64,000 nt of DNA. It comes from Gammaproteobacteria bacterium. Its GTDB lineage: Bacteria; Pseudomonadota; Gammaproteobacteria; Pseudomonadales; Cellvibrionaceae. A program made the translations under genes and the position numbers. The notes under the pieces were generated by a model. It was given only the letters and a program-made list of their open reading frames with translations. It had not been told where the DNA came from and did not search any database. The stretch covers positions 620,001 through 684,000 of the forward strand of contig SEBU01000001.1 of the NCBI GenBank assembly GCA_004173475.1, given 5' to 3'. Each line of letters opens with the position of its first letter. The stretch's first letter is position 1. This document shows positions 36,081 to 44,250 of this stretch, in pieces.

Positions 36081-36575
36081 ATGAGTGTGGTGCAATTAAA
36101 TAATTCTTTACCGACACCCAAACCTGCTGAAACCTTGGCAGACGAACTTGAAGCCGCAAAACAACAGGCGCAAGCGGAAGGCCTGAAGTACGCAGGCAAA
36201 GTATCTCCAGAGGAAGCTTGGAAATTGTTCTTAAATGGCCAGGCTCACTTGGTCGATGTGCGAGCAACGGAAGAACGGAAATTCGTGGGTCACGTACCTA
36301 ATACCTTTCACGTTGCCTGGCAAACCGGTCCTGCCCTAATTAAAAACCCACGCTTTTTACGCGAACTCGAAAACAAGCTATCGAAAGATGCAGTAATTTT
36401 ACTGCTATGCCGCAGTGGTAAGCGTTCTGCGGCTGCGGCTGAAACTGCAACAGCCGCCGGCTTTAAACACGTATTTAATGTGCGTGAAGGGTTCGAAGGC
36501 GAACTGGATGAAAATCAACAGCGCGGTGGAATTGGCGGATGGCGTCAGCGCGGTTTACCCTGGGTTCAGGACTAA
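36081..36575 (+). CDS. Rhodanese-like sulfurtransferase
   Basis: 164 residues from the ATG at 36081 (TGGAGAA 8 nt upstream). A 40-residue helical N-terminus is followed by one rhodanese domain with LVDVRATEERKFVGHVPN and the active-site loop CRSGKRS at 110-116; Cys110 would carry the persulfide. It is cytoplasmic (no signal peptide). A rhodanese regularly accompanies family 2A encapsulin, cysteine desulfurase and serine acetyltransferase genes, all present downstream. It would accept or hand on sulfane sulfur released by the desulfurase. Confidence 0.9.
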   Translation: MSVVQLNNSLPTPKPAETLADELEAAKQQAQAEGLKYAGKVSPEEAWKLFLNGQAHLVDVRATEERKFVGHVPNTFHVAWQTGPALIKNPRFLRELENKLSKDAVILLLCRSGKRSAAAAETATAAGFKHVFNVREGFEGELDENQQRGGIGGWRQRGLPWVQD

Positions 36576-36631
36576 TTTCTAGGCATAAACAAAAATAGCA
36601 ATTTACAAATAATCGAATCGGGTCATAAAAA

Positions 36632-37588
36632 ATGACGAATAATATTAACAGGGAAACAGAATTTTCTTTTGTAGCCGCCACGCATTGGGAATTGGATAAA
36701 ATTGTTAACGAGTTGCGCACTGTTCGCAACGAATGGCGGTCAACCCGTGGCCGATTACGCGAAGCGGGTTTGCGAGAGCTTCCATCACGCGATGTTTTGC
36801 AACAAGTGTTAGTTGATTTATGTGGTGCACTATTTCCGATGCGGTTAGGCCCGCAGGATCTACGCGAAGAAAGTGAAGATTATTATGTTGGCCATACGCT
36901 CGATGCCGCGCTGAATCAACTATTAATTCAGGTACAACTTGAGCTTACTTACACTGCCAGACAACATCACGACAAGGTTGATGAACCGGCTTTAAAAAGC
37001 CACGCAAATAATATTGTTCGCTTATTTGCCAGCGCACTACCCCGCTTACGTCGCATTCTGGACGTCGACGTACACACCGCATTTAGAGGCGACCCCGCAG
37101 CGCGTAGTGTCGATGAAATATTACTTTGTTATCCCGGCATTCACGCAATTATTTATCATCGACTTGCCCACACACTTTATGACTTGGGTGTCCCTCTGCT
37201 CGCAAGAATTGTCGCCGAGCTATCACACTCAAGTACCGGTATCGACATTCATCCTGGCGCGCAAATTGGTAGCGGCTTTTTTATCGATCACGGAACTGGT
37301 GTCGTTATAGGAGAAACCGCAATTATCGGCGAGCGAGTTCGCATCTACCAAGCTGTAACGCTTGGAGCCAAAACTTTTCCTACAGACGACACCGGGGCGT
37401 TACAAAAAGGTTTGGCACGTCACCCCATAGTTGAAGATGACGTAACTATTTATGCAGGCGCTACTGTGCTCGGGCGAGTCACCATAGGAAAAGGTTCAGT
37501 CATTGGTGGAAATGTTTGGTTGACCCGCAGTGTTCCTGCTGGCAGCAGCATAACGCAGGCAACATCGCGAAATTTAGCGGAGGCATAA
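36632..37588 (+). CDS. epsC: Serine O-acetyltransferase EpsC
   Basis: 318 residues. An N-terminal helical domain (LPSRDVLQQVLVDLCGALFP) precedes DVHTAFRGDPAARSVDEILLCYPG and then the left-handed beta-helix with HSSTGIDIHPGAQIG, FFIDHGTGVVIGE, RIYQAVTLGAK and GATVLGRVTIGKGSVIGGN. This is the long CysE relative called EpsC. It makes O-acetylserine from serine and acetyl-CoA, the limiting step to cysteine. It is the third of the genes typical of family 2A encapsulin loci and ends 2 nt before the XRE regulator. Cysteine feedback control is usual for the family but cannot be judged here. Confidence 0.93.
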   Translation: MTNNINRETEFSFVAATHWELDKIVNELRTVRNEWRSTRGRLREAGLRELPSRDVLQQVLVDLCGALFPMRLGPQDLREESEDYYVGHTLDAALNQLLIQVQLELTYTARQHHDKVDEPALKSHANNIVRLFASALPRLRRILDVDVHTAFRGDPAARSVDEILLCYPGIHAIIYHRLAHTLYDLGVPLLARIVAELSHSSTGIDIHPGAQIGSGFFIDHGTGVVIGETAIIGERVRIYQAVTLGAKTFPTDDTGALQKGLARHPIVEDDVTIYAGATVLGRVTIGKGSVIGGNVWLTRSVPAGSSITQATSRNLAEA

Positions 37589-37590
37589 GC

Positions 37591-37836
37591 ATGAGTTTAA
37601 ATATACATTTTGGGCGAATTGTAAAACATATCCGTGAAGAGCGCGGATTGTCGCAGGAAGTTTTAGCGGACCGCGCCGATTTAAATCGGAGTTACGTCGG
37701 CGAAGTTGAGCGCGGTACTGCGATGCCTTCGTTGGGAACTGTGACAAAAATTGCAAAGGCGTTAAACCTTTCGACATCCACATTATTAGCGCGTTACGAA
37801 GCTTACGAACAATCCCATTTGGAAAAAGTCGGATAA
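37591..37836 (+). CDS. Small XRE-family transcriptional regulator
   Basis: 81 residues from the ATG at 37591, preceded by GCGGAGG. It consists of a single helix-turn-helix domain: FGRIVKHIREERGLSQEVLA, then NRSYVGEVERGTAMPSL and VTKIAKALNLS. There is no ligand domain, so it may respond to a partner or simply repress by dose. It starts 2 nt after epsC and lies 160 nt before the encapsulin gene, whose leader has two inverted repeats, making it the likely local regulator. The longer in-frame start (37516) lies inside epsC and was rejected. Confidence 0.88.
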   Translation: MSLNIHFGRIVKHIREERGLSQEVLADRADLNRSYVGEVERGTAMPSLGTVTKIAKALNLSTSTLLARYEAYEQSHLEKVG

Positions 37837-37882
37837 AAATTGTCATTTAATTCTTTGGTGGTTATAGACGGTTGAGATTTTG

Positions 37883-37938
37883 TTAGAAGAATGTGATCTT
37901 AGCTTAGTAGGTTTTCTTCTAAGAAATATTTATTTCTT
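37883..37938. promoter_or_regulatory. Inverted repeats in the encapsulin leader
   Basis: Two palindromes lie between the XRE gene and the encapsulin gene: TTAGAAGAA (37883-37891) with TTCTTCTAA (37914-37922), perfect 9-bp arms 22 nt apart, and AAGAAAT (37921-37927) with ATTTCTT (37932-37938). A possible -35 box TTGACT follows at 37941-37946; no good -10 was found. They are candidate operators for the adjacent XRE protein. Confidence 0.45.
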
Positions 37939-37996
37939 TCTTGACTGTTTATTTTAAAACACTTTCCCCACACTTATTTTCTTCAGGAGCTTCGGT

Positions 37997-38929
37997 ATGT
38001 CAACCGAAAACGAAGTGCAATCAGCGCTTAGTGATAATGCAGCAAGACAGCTAGCAAATGCGACTAAAACAACACCGCAACTTTCAATTATATCTCCACG
38101 CTGGCTCGTGCATTTATTGCAATGGACTCCTGTTGAAGCGGGTATCTTCCGTTTAAACCGCGTGAAAAATCCACGTCAGGTTACCGTGACTTGTTCACAA
38201 CGCGATGAATCTGAAATTAAACCAACGTTCGTCGATTACGACGAAAAACCACGCGAATATTTTTTAAATGCGGTCACCAGTGTTGTAGATGTTCACACTC
38301 GCGTATCGGATTTATACAACAGTCCTCATGATCAAATTAAAGAACAGCTGCGCTTAACGATTGAAACGATTAAAGAGCGTCAAGAGAGCGAATTAATTAA
38401 TAACGCAGAATATGGTTTGTTAGCGAGTGTTGATGACACCCAACGTATTTCAACATTGACTGGTGCTCCAACGCCGGATGATTTGGATGAATTATTGGTG
38501 AGAGTGTGGAAAGAGCCGGGATTTTTCCTTGCGCATCCTTTAGCCATTGCAGCCTTTGGTCGTGAATGTACTCGTCGCGGTGTTCCACCACCCACTGTCA
38601 GTCTGTTCGGTTCGCAATTTATTACCTGGCGCGGCATACCTCTCATACCGTCAGACAAATTGCCGATTGATGAAAATGGAAAAACTAAAATTTTATTATT
38701 GCGCGTTGGTGAAAAACGCCAGGGAGTGATCGGTTTGTATCAACCAGGTTTATCCGGTCAACAAAGCCCGGGATTATCGGTTCGCTTTATGGGTATAGGT
38801 CGCAATGCCATCGCTTCTTATTTGATTTCACTTTACTGTTCATTAGCAGTTTTAACGGAAGACGCATTGGCTGTGTTGGAGGATGTGGATGTGAGTAAAT
38901 ATCACGATTATCCAGACACCTATAAATAA
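37997..38929 (+). CDS. srpI: Family 2A encapsulin nanocompartment shell protein
   Basis: 310 residues; CAGGAG lies 7-8 nt before the ATG. The sequence has the layout of SrpI-like shell proteins: a disordered N-terminal arm (about 1-32), SPRWLVHLLQWTPVEAGIFRLNRV, YFLNAVTSVVDVHTRVSDLYN, the helical spine EQLRLTIETIKERQESELINNAEYG, DLDELLVRVW, PLAIAAFGRECTRRGVPPPTV, and FITWRGIPLIPSDKLP. There is no inserted cyclic-nucleotide-binding domain, so it is 2A rather than 2B. Members have the HK97 capsid fold and assemble an icosahedral shell. The cargo gene follows after 30 nt. No phage genes are nearby. The call rests on recognition of the family plus the exact gene context. Confidence 0.93.
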   Translation: MSTENEVQSALSDNAARQLANATKTTPQLSIISPRWLVHLLQWTPVEAGIFRLNRVKNPRQVTVTCSQRDESEIKPTFVDYDEKPREYFLNAVTSVVDVHTRVSDLYNSPHDQIKEQLRLTIETIKERQESELINNAEYGLLASVDDTQRISTLTGAPTPDDLDELLVRVWKEPGFFLAHPLAIAAFGRECTRRGVPPPTVSLFGSQFITWRGIPLIPSDKLPIDENGKTKILLLRVGEKRQGVIGLYQPGLSGQQSPGLSVRFMGIGRNAIASYLISLYCSLAVLTEDALAVLEDVDVSKYHDYPDTYK

Positions 38930-38959
38930 TCCTGTAGCGATAATTCACCGAGCACTGAC

Positions 38960-40894
38960 ATGACTGACCACCACGGTTTGCCAGATCTAAATTCATTGGC
39001 TGCTATGGCCAATGAATTTTTCCAGGCTCTGCCTAACGCAGAGCCAATTGTCTCCAGTTTACGGCCCGCAATTGCGCAACATGCACCGCAAAGGCCTCAA
39101 TTCGGACGCAGCCTTTCTAACGCTGATGCTAGTGAAGCTTCATTATCATCGCTGCCATTTGTACCATCGCGTGAAGCCGAAAAGCAAACAGCACTTGCAC
39201 CGGCATCTAATTATTATTTTGCAGATAATGCGAGCTCCTATCCGCTCGCTAATTTGCATATCGATCATTTAGCCACGCAAATATCTCCCCAAGCCTTTGG
39301 CCTACCGGGAGAAGATGAATTACGAAGTTTGTTGGCTGAAGACAGATTCGTAAACAATGCAAATCAACATTCTTTTGCTAATAGAACAAAAACGCCCAGT
39401 GAGCTAAAAATTCCGCACACACTAGAGAACAACGCCGGCAACTACCATCAGCCGCAAACTTTCGGTGGAGATCGTGTGTCACCTAATGCATCAAGTTTAC
39501 CTGGTGAGCGAGATATTCAACATTTATTGTTAGCTGAATTTAATTTTAATAAATTTGATGTGCCTGCTCAACCTGCTGCAAAAACATCTAATTCGCAGTT
39601 TTATTTTTTAGACTCAAATACGCAACCTATGTTTGGTAATTCGCCAAAGCAAGGTCAGTTCGCAGCAGAATCCCAAGGATTTGATGTTCAATCAATTCGT
39701 CGCGACTTTCCGATTTTGTCGGAGCGTGTAAACGGAAAACCGCTAGTATGGTTTGACAACGCGGCTACAACACAGAAACCACAATCAGTTATTAATCGCG
39801 TAAGTTATTTTTACGAACACGAGAATTCAAATATTCACCGCGCAGCTCACGAATTAGCAGCGCGCGCCACCGATGCTTACGAAGGTGCACGCAATAAAGT
39901 CGCGAATTTCCTAGGTGCCAAATCGTCAGACGAAATTATTTTTGTACGTGGTGCAACTGAGGGTATTAATTTTCTAGCGAATACGTTTGGTAAAGAACGC
40001 GTTGGCGCAGGCGACGAAATTATCGTATCTCAGCTAGAGCATCACGCTAATATTGTTCCCTGGAGCATGCTTGCTACGCGAATCGGCGCAAAACTTCGCG
40101 TTATTCCCGTGGATGATACCGGCCAAATTTTACTGGAAGAATTTACTAAACTCATTAATGGACGGACGAAACTAATTTCGGTTACGCAAGTATCCAATGC
40201 ACTGGGCACCGTAACTCCGATCAAAGACATCATTGATATAGCTCACTCGAAAGGTGTGCCGGTCATTGTTGACGGCGCTCAGTCTGTATCGCATATGAGC
40301 GTTAACGTACAAACATTGGATGCAGATTTTTTTGTATTCTCTGGCCATAAAGTGTTTGGACCAACTGGTATTGGTGTTGTTTACGGCAAAGCGGAACATT
40401 TAAAAAATCTGTCCCCGTGGCAAGGCGGCGGCAACATGATTGCCGACGTAACTTTTGAAAAAATTATTTATCAGGATGCACCAAATCGCTTTGAGGCCGG
40501 TACAGGCAATATTGCCGATGCAGTGGGTTTGGGTGCGGCGATTGATTATGTACAACGCATAGGTATGGATCGTATTGCACGCTACGAACATGATCTACTC
40601 GCGTATGGCACGCAACGACTACAACCTATTCCCGGTGTGCGTCTAATTGGAACCGCAGCAAATAAAGCAAGTGTGCTTTCATTTGTATTAGAGGGTTACA
40701 AAACAGAAGAAGTCGGCAGCGCACTAAATCATGAAGGCGTTGCAGTAAGATCTGGTCACCACTGCGCACAGCCCATTTTGCGCAGATTCGGTGTTGAAAC
40801 AACAGTTCGCCCTTCATTCGCGTTTTACAATACATGTGAGGAGATCGACCTGATGGTTTCAATCGTGGACAGACTGGCCCGAGCCAGACGTTGA
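38960..40894 (+). CDS. SufS-like cysteine desulfurase with long cargo-loading N-terminus
   Basis: 644 residues. The catalytic part starts near residue 241 (FDVQSIRRDFPILSERVNGKP) and holds FDNAATTQKP, QLEHHANIVPW, the PLP lysine in SGHK (Lys464) and the persulfide Cys in RSGHHCAQP (Cys602), all intact. It removes sulfur from cysteine to give alanine and persulfide. The first 240 residues are low-complexity (Ser/Asn/Pro/Gln-rich) and contain repeated short motifs: GLPDLNSLAAMANEFF (6-21), GLPGEDELRSLLAEDRF (114-130) and SLPGERDIQHLLLAEFNF (179-196). In family 2A systems this type of extension targets the enzyme into the shell. A normal SufS is about 400-410 residues. Confidence 0.95.
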   Translation: MTDHHGLPDLNSLAAMANEFFQALPNAEPIVSSLRPAIAQHAPQRPQFGRSLSNADASEASLSSLPFVPSREAEKQTALAPASNYYFADNASSYPLANLHIDHLATQISPQAFGLPGEDELRSLLAEDRFVNNANQHSFANRTKTPSELKIPHTLENNAGNYHQPQTFGGDRVSPNASSLPGERDIQHLLLAEFNFNKFDVPAQPAAKTSNSQFYFLDSNTQPMFGNSPKQGQFAAESQGFDVQSIRRDFPILSERVNGKPLVWFDNAATTQKPQSVINRVSYFYEHENSNIHRAAHELAARATDAYEGARNKVANFLGAKSSDEIIFVRGATEGINFLANTFGKERVGAGDEIIVSQLEHHANIVPWSMLATRIGAKLRVIPVDDTGQILLEEFTKLINGRTKLISVTQVSNALGTVTPIKDIIDIAHSKGVPVIVDGAQSVSHMSVNVQTLDADFFVFSGHKVFGPTGIGVVYGKAEHLKNLSPWQGGGNMIADVTFEKIIYQDAPNRFEAGTGNIADAVGLGAAIDYVQRIGMDRIARYEHDLLAYGTQRLQPIPGVRLIGTAANKASVLSFVLEGYKTEEVGSALNHEGVAVRSGHHCAQPILRRFGVETTVRPSFAFYNTCEEIDLMVSIVDRLARARR

Positions 40895-40917
40895 TATATA
40901 TTGACCTGTCATTTTCA

Positions 40918-40946
40918 ACCCCGGACTTAAAATCCGGGCTTTTTAC
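40918..40946 (+). terminator. Rho-independent terminator of the encapsulin operon
   Basis: CCCCGGA and TCCGGG(C) pair around CTTAAAA, followed by TTTTTAC. It closes the desulfurase transcript and separates the peroxiredoxin gene. Confidence 0.88.
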
Positions 40947-41062
40947 TTTCTAAAATATTTTTTATTTGGTTCTAAGCAAAGCACAAAAAATTATTTTTAT
41001 TGTCAACCACATAAATTTACTATGAACCTGTTGAATTTAACGCTAATTAACAGGAGTCAACC

Positions 41063-41701
41063 ATGAGCTTACGATTAGGCGATGATGCGCCAGATTTTGT
41101 ACAGGATTCCAGTGAAGGTAAAATTCACTTTCACGAATGGCTGGGTAATAGTTGGGGAGTTTTGTTTTCACATCCGGCCGATTTCACCCCGGTTTGCACA
41201 ACCGAACTTGGCCTAACAGCAAAATTAAAAGATGAGTTTTCGAAACGCGGCGTGAAAGCTATTGCATTGAGCGTGGACCCTGTGGAATCTCATCAACGGT
41301 GGATTGGCGACATCAATGAAACCCAACATACCATTGTAAACTTTCCGATCCTTGCAGATGCAGATCATAAAGTGTCAGAGCTGTACGATCTGATTCATCC
41401 AAACGCCAGTACAACGGCAACTGTACGCTCTTTATTTATTATTGATCCCAATAAAAAAATTCGTTTGATCATTACCTATCCTGCTAGCACCGGTAGAAAT
41501 TTCGATGAAATTTTACGTGTTATAGACTCATTACAACTCACTGAAAATCACAAAGTTGCAACGCCTGGAAATTGGAAATCAGGCGAGGATGTTGTGATAG
41601 TTCCGTCGTTACAAGATGCCGAAGAAATTCAACGTCGCTTTCCAAAAGGTTATAGGATAGTAAAACCCTATTTACGGTTAACACCTGATCCACGTTCATA
41701 A
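41063..41701 (+). CDS. 1-Cys peroxiredoxin, Prx6 type
   Basis: 212 residues; CAGGAG precedes the ATG. The peroxidatic site is HPADFTPVCTTELG with Cys45, and Cys45 is the only cysteine in the protein, so it is a 1-Cys enzyme of the Prx6 group. The C-terminal extension ATPGNWKSGEDVVI and FPKGYRIVKPYLRLTPDP is diagnostic. It reduces peroxides with an outside thiol. It has its own upstream region and terminator, so it is not strictly in the encapsulin operon, but the position next to a sulfur-handling compartment suggests a shared oxidative or sulfur stress role. Confidence 0.93.
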   Translation: MSLRLGDDAPDFVQDSSEGKIHFHEWLGNSWGVLFSHPADFTPVCTTELGLTAKLKDEFSKRGVKAIALSVDPVESHQRWIGDINETQHTIVNFPILADADHKVSELYDLIHPNASTTATVRSLFIIDPNKKIRLIITYPASTGRNFDEILRVIDSLQLTENHKVATPGNWKSGEDVVIVPSLQDAEEIQRRFPKGYRIVKPYLRLTPDPRS

Positions 41702-41718
41702 TCCCAAGGCAATTTCAT

Positions 41719-41748
41719 ATAAGGGTGCAACAGCACCCTTTTTTTATA
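41719..41748 (+). terminator. Rho-independent terminator after the peroxiredoxin
   Basis: AAGGGTGC and GCACCCTT pair around AACA, followed by a run of TTTTTT. A longer in-frame ORF start for the next gene lies inside this hairpin and was rejected for that reason. Confidence 0.92.
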
Positions 41749-41778
41749 TTTCATTTTTTAATTTTTGTAGCGAACTCC

Positions 41779-42342
41779 ATGACAAACAAATACATCGTAG
41801 ATGCAAACTACCGTTTCATTGCTGCCTATCAAGAGGTCAACACACGTATCAGCCAACGCCAGCAAGCCTTGTCACTTTATGCAACCCTAGTATTGAGTCT
41901 GCTCGCAGCATTGGTCGCATTAAAACCTGATGACGGCGGAAAAGTCCCCGTGGAATGGTTACTTCCCGGTTTTCCCGTCGCATCACTCTGTCTGGCATTT
42001 TTAAATTACAAAGGTGAAAGAGCTATCACAAATTTGCGCCGATTCCTCTCTGCACTTGAGCAACTTAATAATGCACACGAAGAGTTGCCGAGTTACAACA
42101 CCCATCCCGAATGGTCACTAGGTGCAAATAAAGCGCGACGCTTCCACGATGTAACAGCATTTTTACTTGTCACCGCAGGCAATGGAATCGGCCTCGGCGC
42201 TGCCATTTATATTTATCCTGATCGTGTGGCGGCAGCTCCTTTAGCTATTTGGGGTTCGGTCATACTAGCGATCATTTCCATGATTATTTTGTTACTGATT
42301 CCCCGGTGGAGTTATAGTCCGTCAACAGTACTCACCAAATAA
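41779..42342 (+). CDS. Four-helix membrane protein of unknown function
   Basis: 187 residues from the ATG at 41779, whose upstream sequence (GTAGCGAACTCC) is a weak ribosome-binding site. A hydrophilic N-terminal helix (YRFIAAYQEVNTRISQRQQ) is followed by paired membrane segments at about 31-48 and 58-74, a cytoplasmic helical region (GERAITNLRRFLSALEQL), and a second pair at about 126-146 and 155-178. I do not recognise the family. The bilobed two-plus-two helix design with a coiled middle recalls small envelope stress or effector-type membrane proteins, but nothing firm can be said. It follows the peroxiredoxin by 77 nt beyond a terminator. Confidence 0.62.
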   Translation: MTNKYIVDANYRFIAAYQEVNTRISQRQQALSLYATLVLSLLAALVALKPDDGGKVPVEWLLPGFPVASLCLAFLNYKGERAITNLRRFLSALEQLNNAHEELPSYNTHPEWSLGANKARRFHDVTAFLLVTAGNGIGLGAAIYIYPDRVAAAPLAIWGSVILAIISMIILLLIPRWSYSPSTVLTK

Positions 42343-42357
42343 CATTGAAAAGTTAAA

Positions 42358-42413
42358 AAATAAACATTGTTGTTATACAAACAATATAAATGTTTATTTT
42401 TAAACATTTATAT
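42358..42413. promoter_or_regulatory. Overlapping TAAACATT palindromes upstream of tonB
   Basis: Two alternative perfect inverted repeats share a centre copy: AAATAAACATT (42358-42368) with AATGTTTATTT (42389-42399), and ATATAAATGTTTA (42384-42396) with TAAACATTTATAT (42401-42413) around TTTT. They lie right after the membrane-protein stop and about 290 nt before tonB, in a 357-nt region with no gene. They could be an operator with three half-sites or a terminator-like structure. Confidence 0.5.
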
Positions 42414-42699
42414 TTAATTAACCCGTGCTTCTCGCCAATGGTAAAAACCGTTGAGTCTAACCATATATCGCAAAGTTTATTAAATAGGTTTTGCGCACGC
42501 TAGTTGGTCAAATTAATGACAATATCCGTTTTTTTTCAATGTTTTGAGTGATCGGCGGATTCTGGCATAGATGCTGCAAAATACTATTAACAAAGATTTC
42601 ATTCAATAATCTTGCTTCATTTAAAACACGCATTAGCAACGAAATTCTTTTCGTAAATTAATTTCTAACAAGCCCGTTTTTATCGGGAAGGAAGTGACT

Positions 42700-43458
42700 A
42701 TGAGTGCTCCGGCCTACTCCGAACCTTACGCACATGATCGCCGCCATACGCGTGCAAAAGTGCGCATTCATGAAGGAAAAGCAGCGCAACATAAATCCGC
42801 TGATGTCATTCCTTTAGTGCCGCGTCAAGTGAAGCTTGATAAACCTATTGAAGTTGTATATCCAAAATATCGACGCTTAGGTGCAACAATATTTGCTGCC
42901 ACAGTGATTGGTTTACATGTGCTTGTTTTCGGTTATTTTTACTATCAGCCCATTGTTGAAGCCGTAAAAAAAGTAGAAATACCAAAAATTAAATTGGAAA
43001 AATATGTTCCCCCTGTTATTCCGCCACAAGTTGTAGAACCACCGAAGCAAGTTAAGAAAGAAAAACCCAAACCACCAGTAGCGCCAAAGCCTCCTACTGA
43101 CAACCCAAATATAGTTGAAAAATATGTTGATCCTACACCAGTTGTTGAGGGCCCTGCACAACCGGTTGAGACAGTCACAGAAGCGTCTGCAACAGCAGCT
43201 TATTTAAATAATCCACCTCCCGTTTACCCCGAAGCCGCTCAGGAAAAAGGTTGGGAGGGCACAGTGATATTAAGCGTGCTCGTTCAGCCTGATGGAAAAG
43301 CAAAAACTGTTGAGATCAAAACTTCCAGCGGTAGAAAAATTCTTGATCAGGCTGCGACACAAACGGTACAACGCTGGACATTTGTTCCTGCGCGCAGAGG
43401 TGAAACACCTGTTGAAGGATGGGTTGAAGTACCGATTGATTTTCGTCTGAGTAATTAA
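42700..43458 (+). CDS. tonB: TonB energy-transducing protein
   Basis: 252 residues from the ATG at 42700 with GGGAAGGAAG upstream. A cytoplasmic N-terminus of about 60 residues, longer than usual, precedes a membrane helix (GATIFAATVIGLHVLVFGYF), a Pro/Lys/Glu/Val-rich periplasmic spacer (PPVIPPQVVEPPKQVKKEKP) and the C-terminal TonB domain (YPEAAQEKGWEGTVILSVLV, QRWTFVPARRGETPVEGW). It couples the proton gradient to TonB-dependent receptors and is followed by exbB and exbD. It could drive the two receptors in this window. Confidence 0.92.
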   Translation: MSAPAYSEPYAHDRRHTRAKVRIHEGKAAQHKSADVIPLVPRQVKLDKPIEVVYPKYRRLGATIFAATVIGLHVLVFGYFYYQPIVEAVKKVEIPKIKLEKYVPPVIPPQVVEPPKQVKKEKPKPPVAPKPPTDNPNIVEKYVDPTPVVEGPAQPVETVTEASATAAYLNNPPPVYPEAAQEKGWEGTVILSVLVQPDGKAKTVEIKTSSGRKILDQAATQTVQRWTFVPARRGETPVEGWVEVPIDFRLSN

Positions 43459-43515
43459 ACCTTACTGGCGAATGTATTAACTATTTTTTTGAAGTAAATT
43501 AAGTGAGTAAATTTT

Positions 43516-44250
43516 ATGAATGAGCTGTACAAACATATCGTTGAATGGACCCTATGGTCACTAGCCATATTTTCAGTTGTTACCTGGACTTTAATTATCC
43601 TAAAAAGCGTTCAGAATGCCTTATTAGGTATTCAAAATAGGCGATTTAAAAAGGATTTTTGGAGCGCTGCGGATTTAAATGCGGCAGCCTCTCTCGAAAA
43701 ATATGTAGGACCAACAGCGCGTGTTGCAGCCATAGGTTTCACAACTTTGCGTAGCGCGGACTCTACGCCAGCCGCTAACAACTTAGAGAATAGTTGGGAC
43801 AGACAAGATTTGCTAGAACGTCATCTGCGCCAGCAAATTCATAAGGAGCGTCGATCGCTTGAGAGCGGTTTGGCGGTATTAGCATCCATCGGCAGCACCG
43901 CTCCCTTCGTAGGATTATTTGGTACTGTATTCGGAATTATTTTGGCTTTGACTGCAATTTCCAGTAAATCTTCTGCAAATATCGAAGTGGTAGCAGGTCC
44001 TATCGGTGAAGCCTTGGTTGCGACAGGTGTTGGTATCGCGGTAGCGGTTCCTTCTGTTTTGGCCTACAACTTTTTCTTACGCCGCCTGAAATTAATTGCT
44101 GCTGACCTGGACGATTTCGCTACTGATTTTATCACGCTTGTTCAAAAATCCGGTTTCCGCGTTCATACAATTCCTACCACTAAAACTGCGAATCGCGTAA
44201 ACGATTTTGCAAAAACAAAAAATGAAGCGACTAAAGAGGTACTAGCATAA
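43516..44250 (+). CDS. exbB: ExbB proton channel subunit
   Basis: 244 residues with three membrane segments: an N-terminal one (EWTLWSLAIFSVVTWTLIIL), and two in the conserved MotA/TolQ/ExbB domain (LAVLASIGSTAPFVGLFGTVFGIILAL and GPIGEALVATGVGIAVAVPSVLAYNFF). The G-L-F-G-T-V motif is characteristic. It forms the pentameric stator of the TonB motor with ExbD. It begins 57 nt after tonB, and its stop overlaps the exbD start (TAATG). Confidence 0.94.
   Translation: MNELYKHIVEWTLWSLAIFSVVTWTLIILKSVQNALLGIQNRRFKKDFWSAADLNAAASLEKYVGPTARVAAIGFTTLRSADSTPAANNLENSWDRQDLLERHLRQQIHKERRSLESGLAVLASIGSTAPFVGLFGTVFGIILALTAISSKSSANIEVVAGPIGEALVATGVGIAVAVPSVLAYNFFLRRLKLIAADLDDFATDFITLVQKSGFRVHTIPTTKTANRVNDFAKTKNEATKEVLA

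Noticed and set aside
37997-38929. Shell protein as a phage capsid remnant
   Set aside because: No portal, terminase, tail or integrase genes are nearby, while the complete encapsulin gene context is present.
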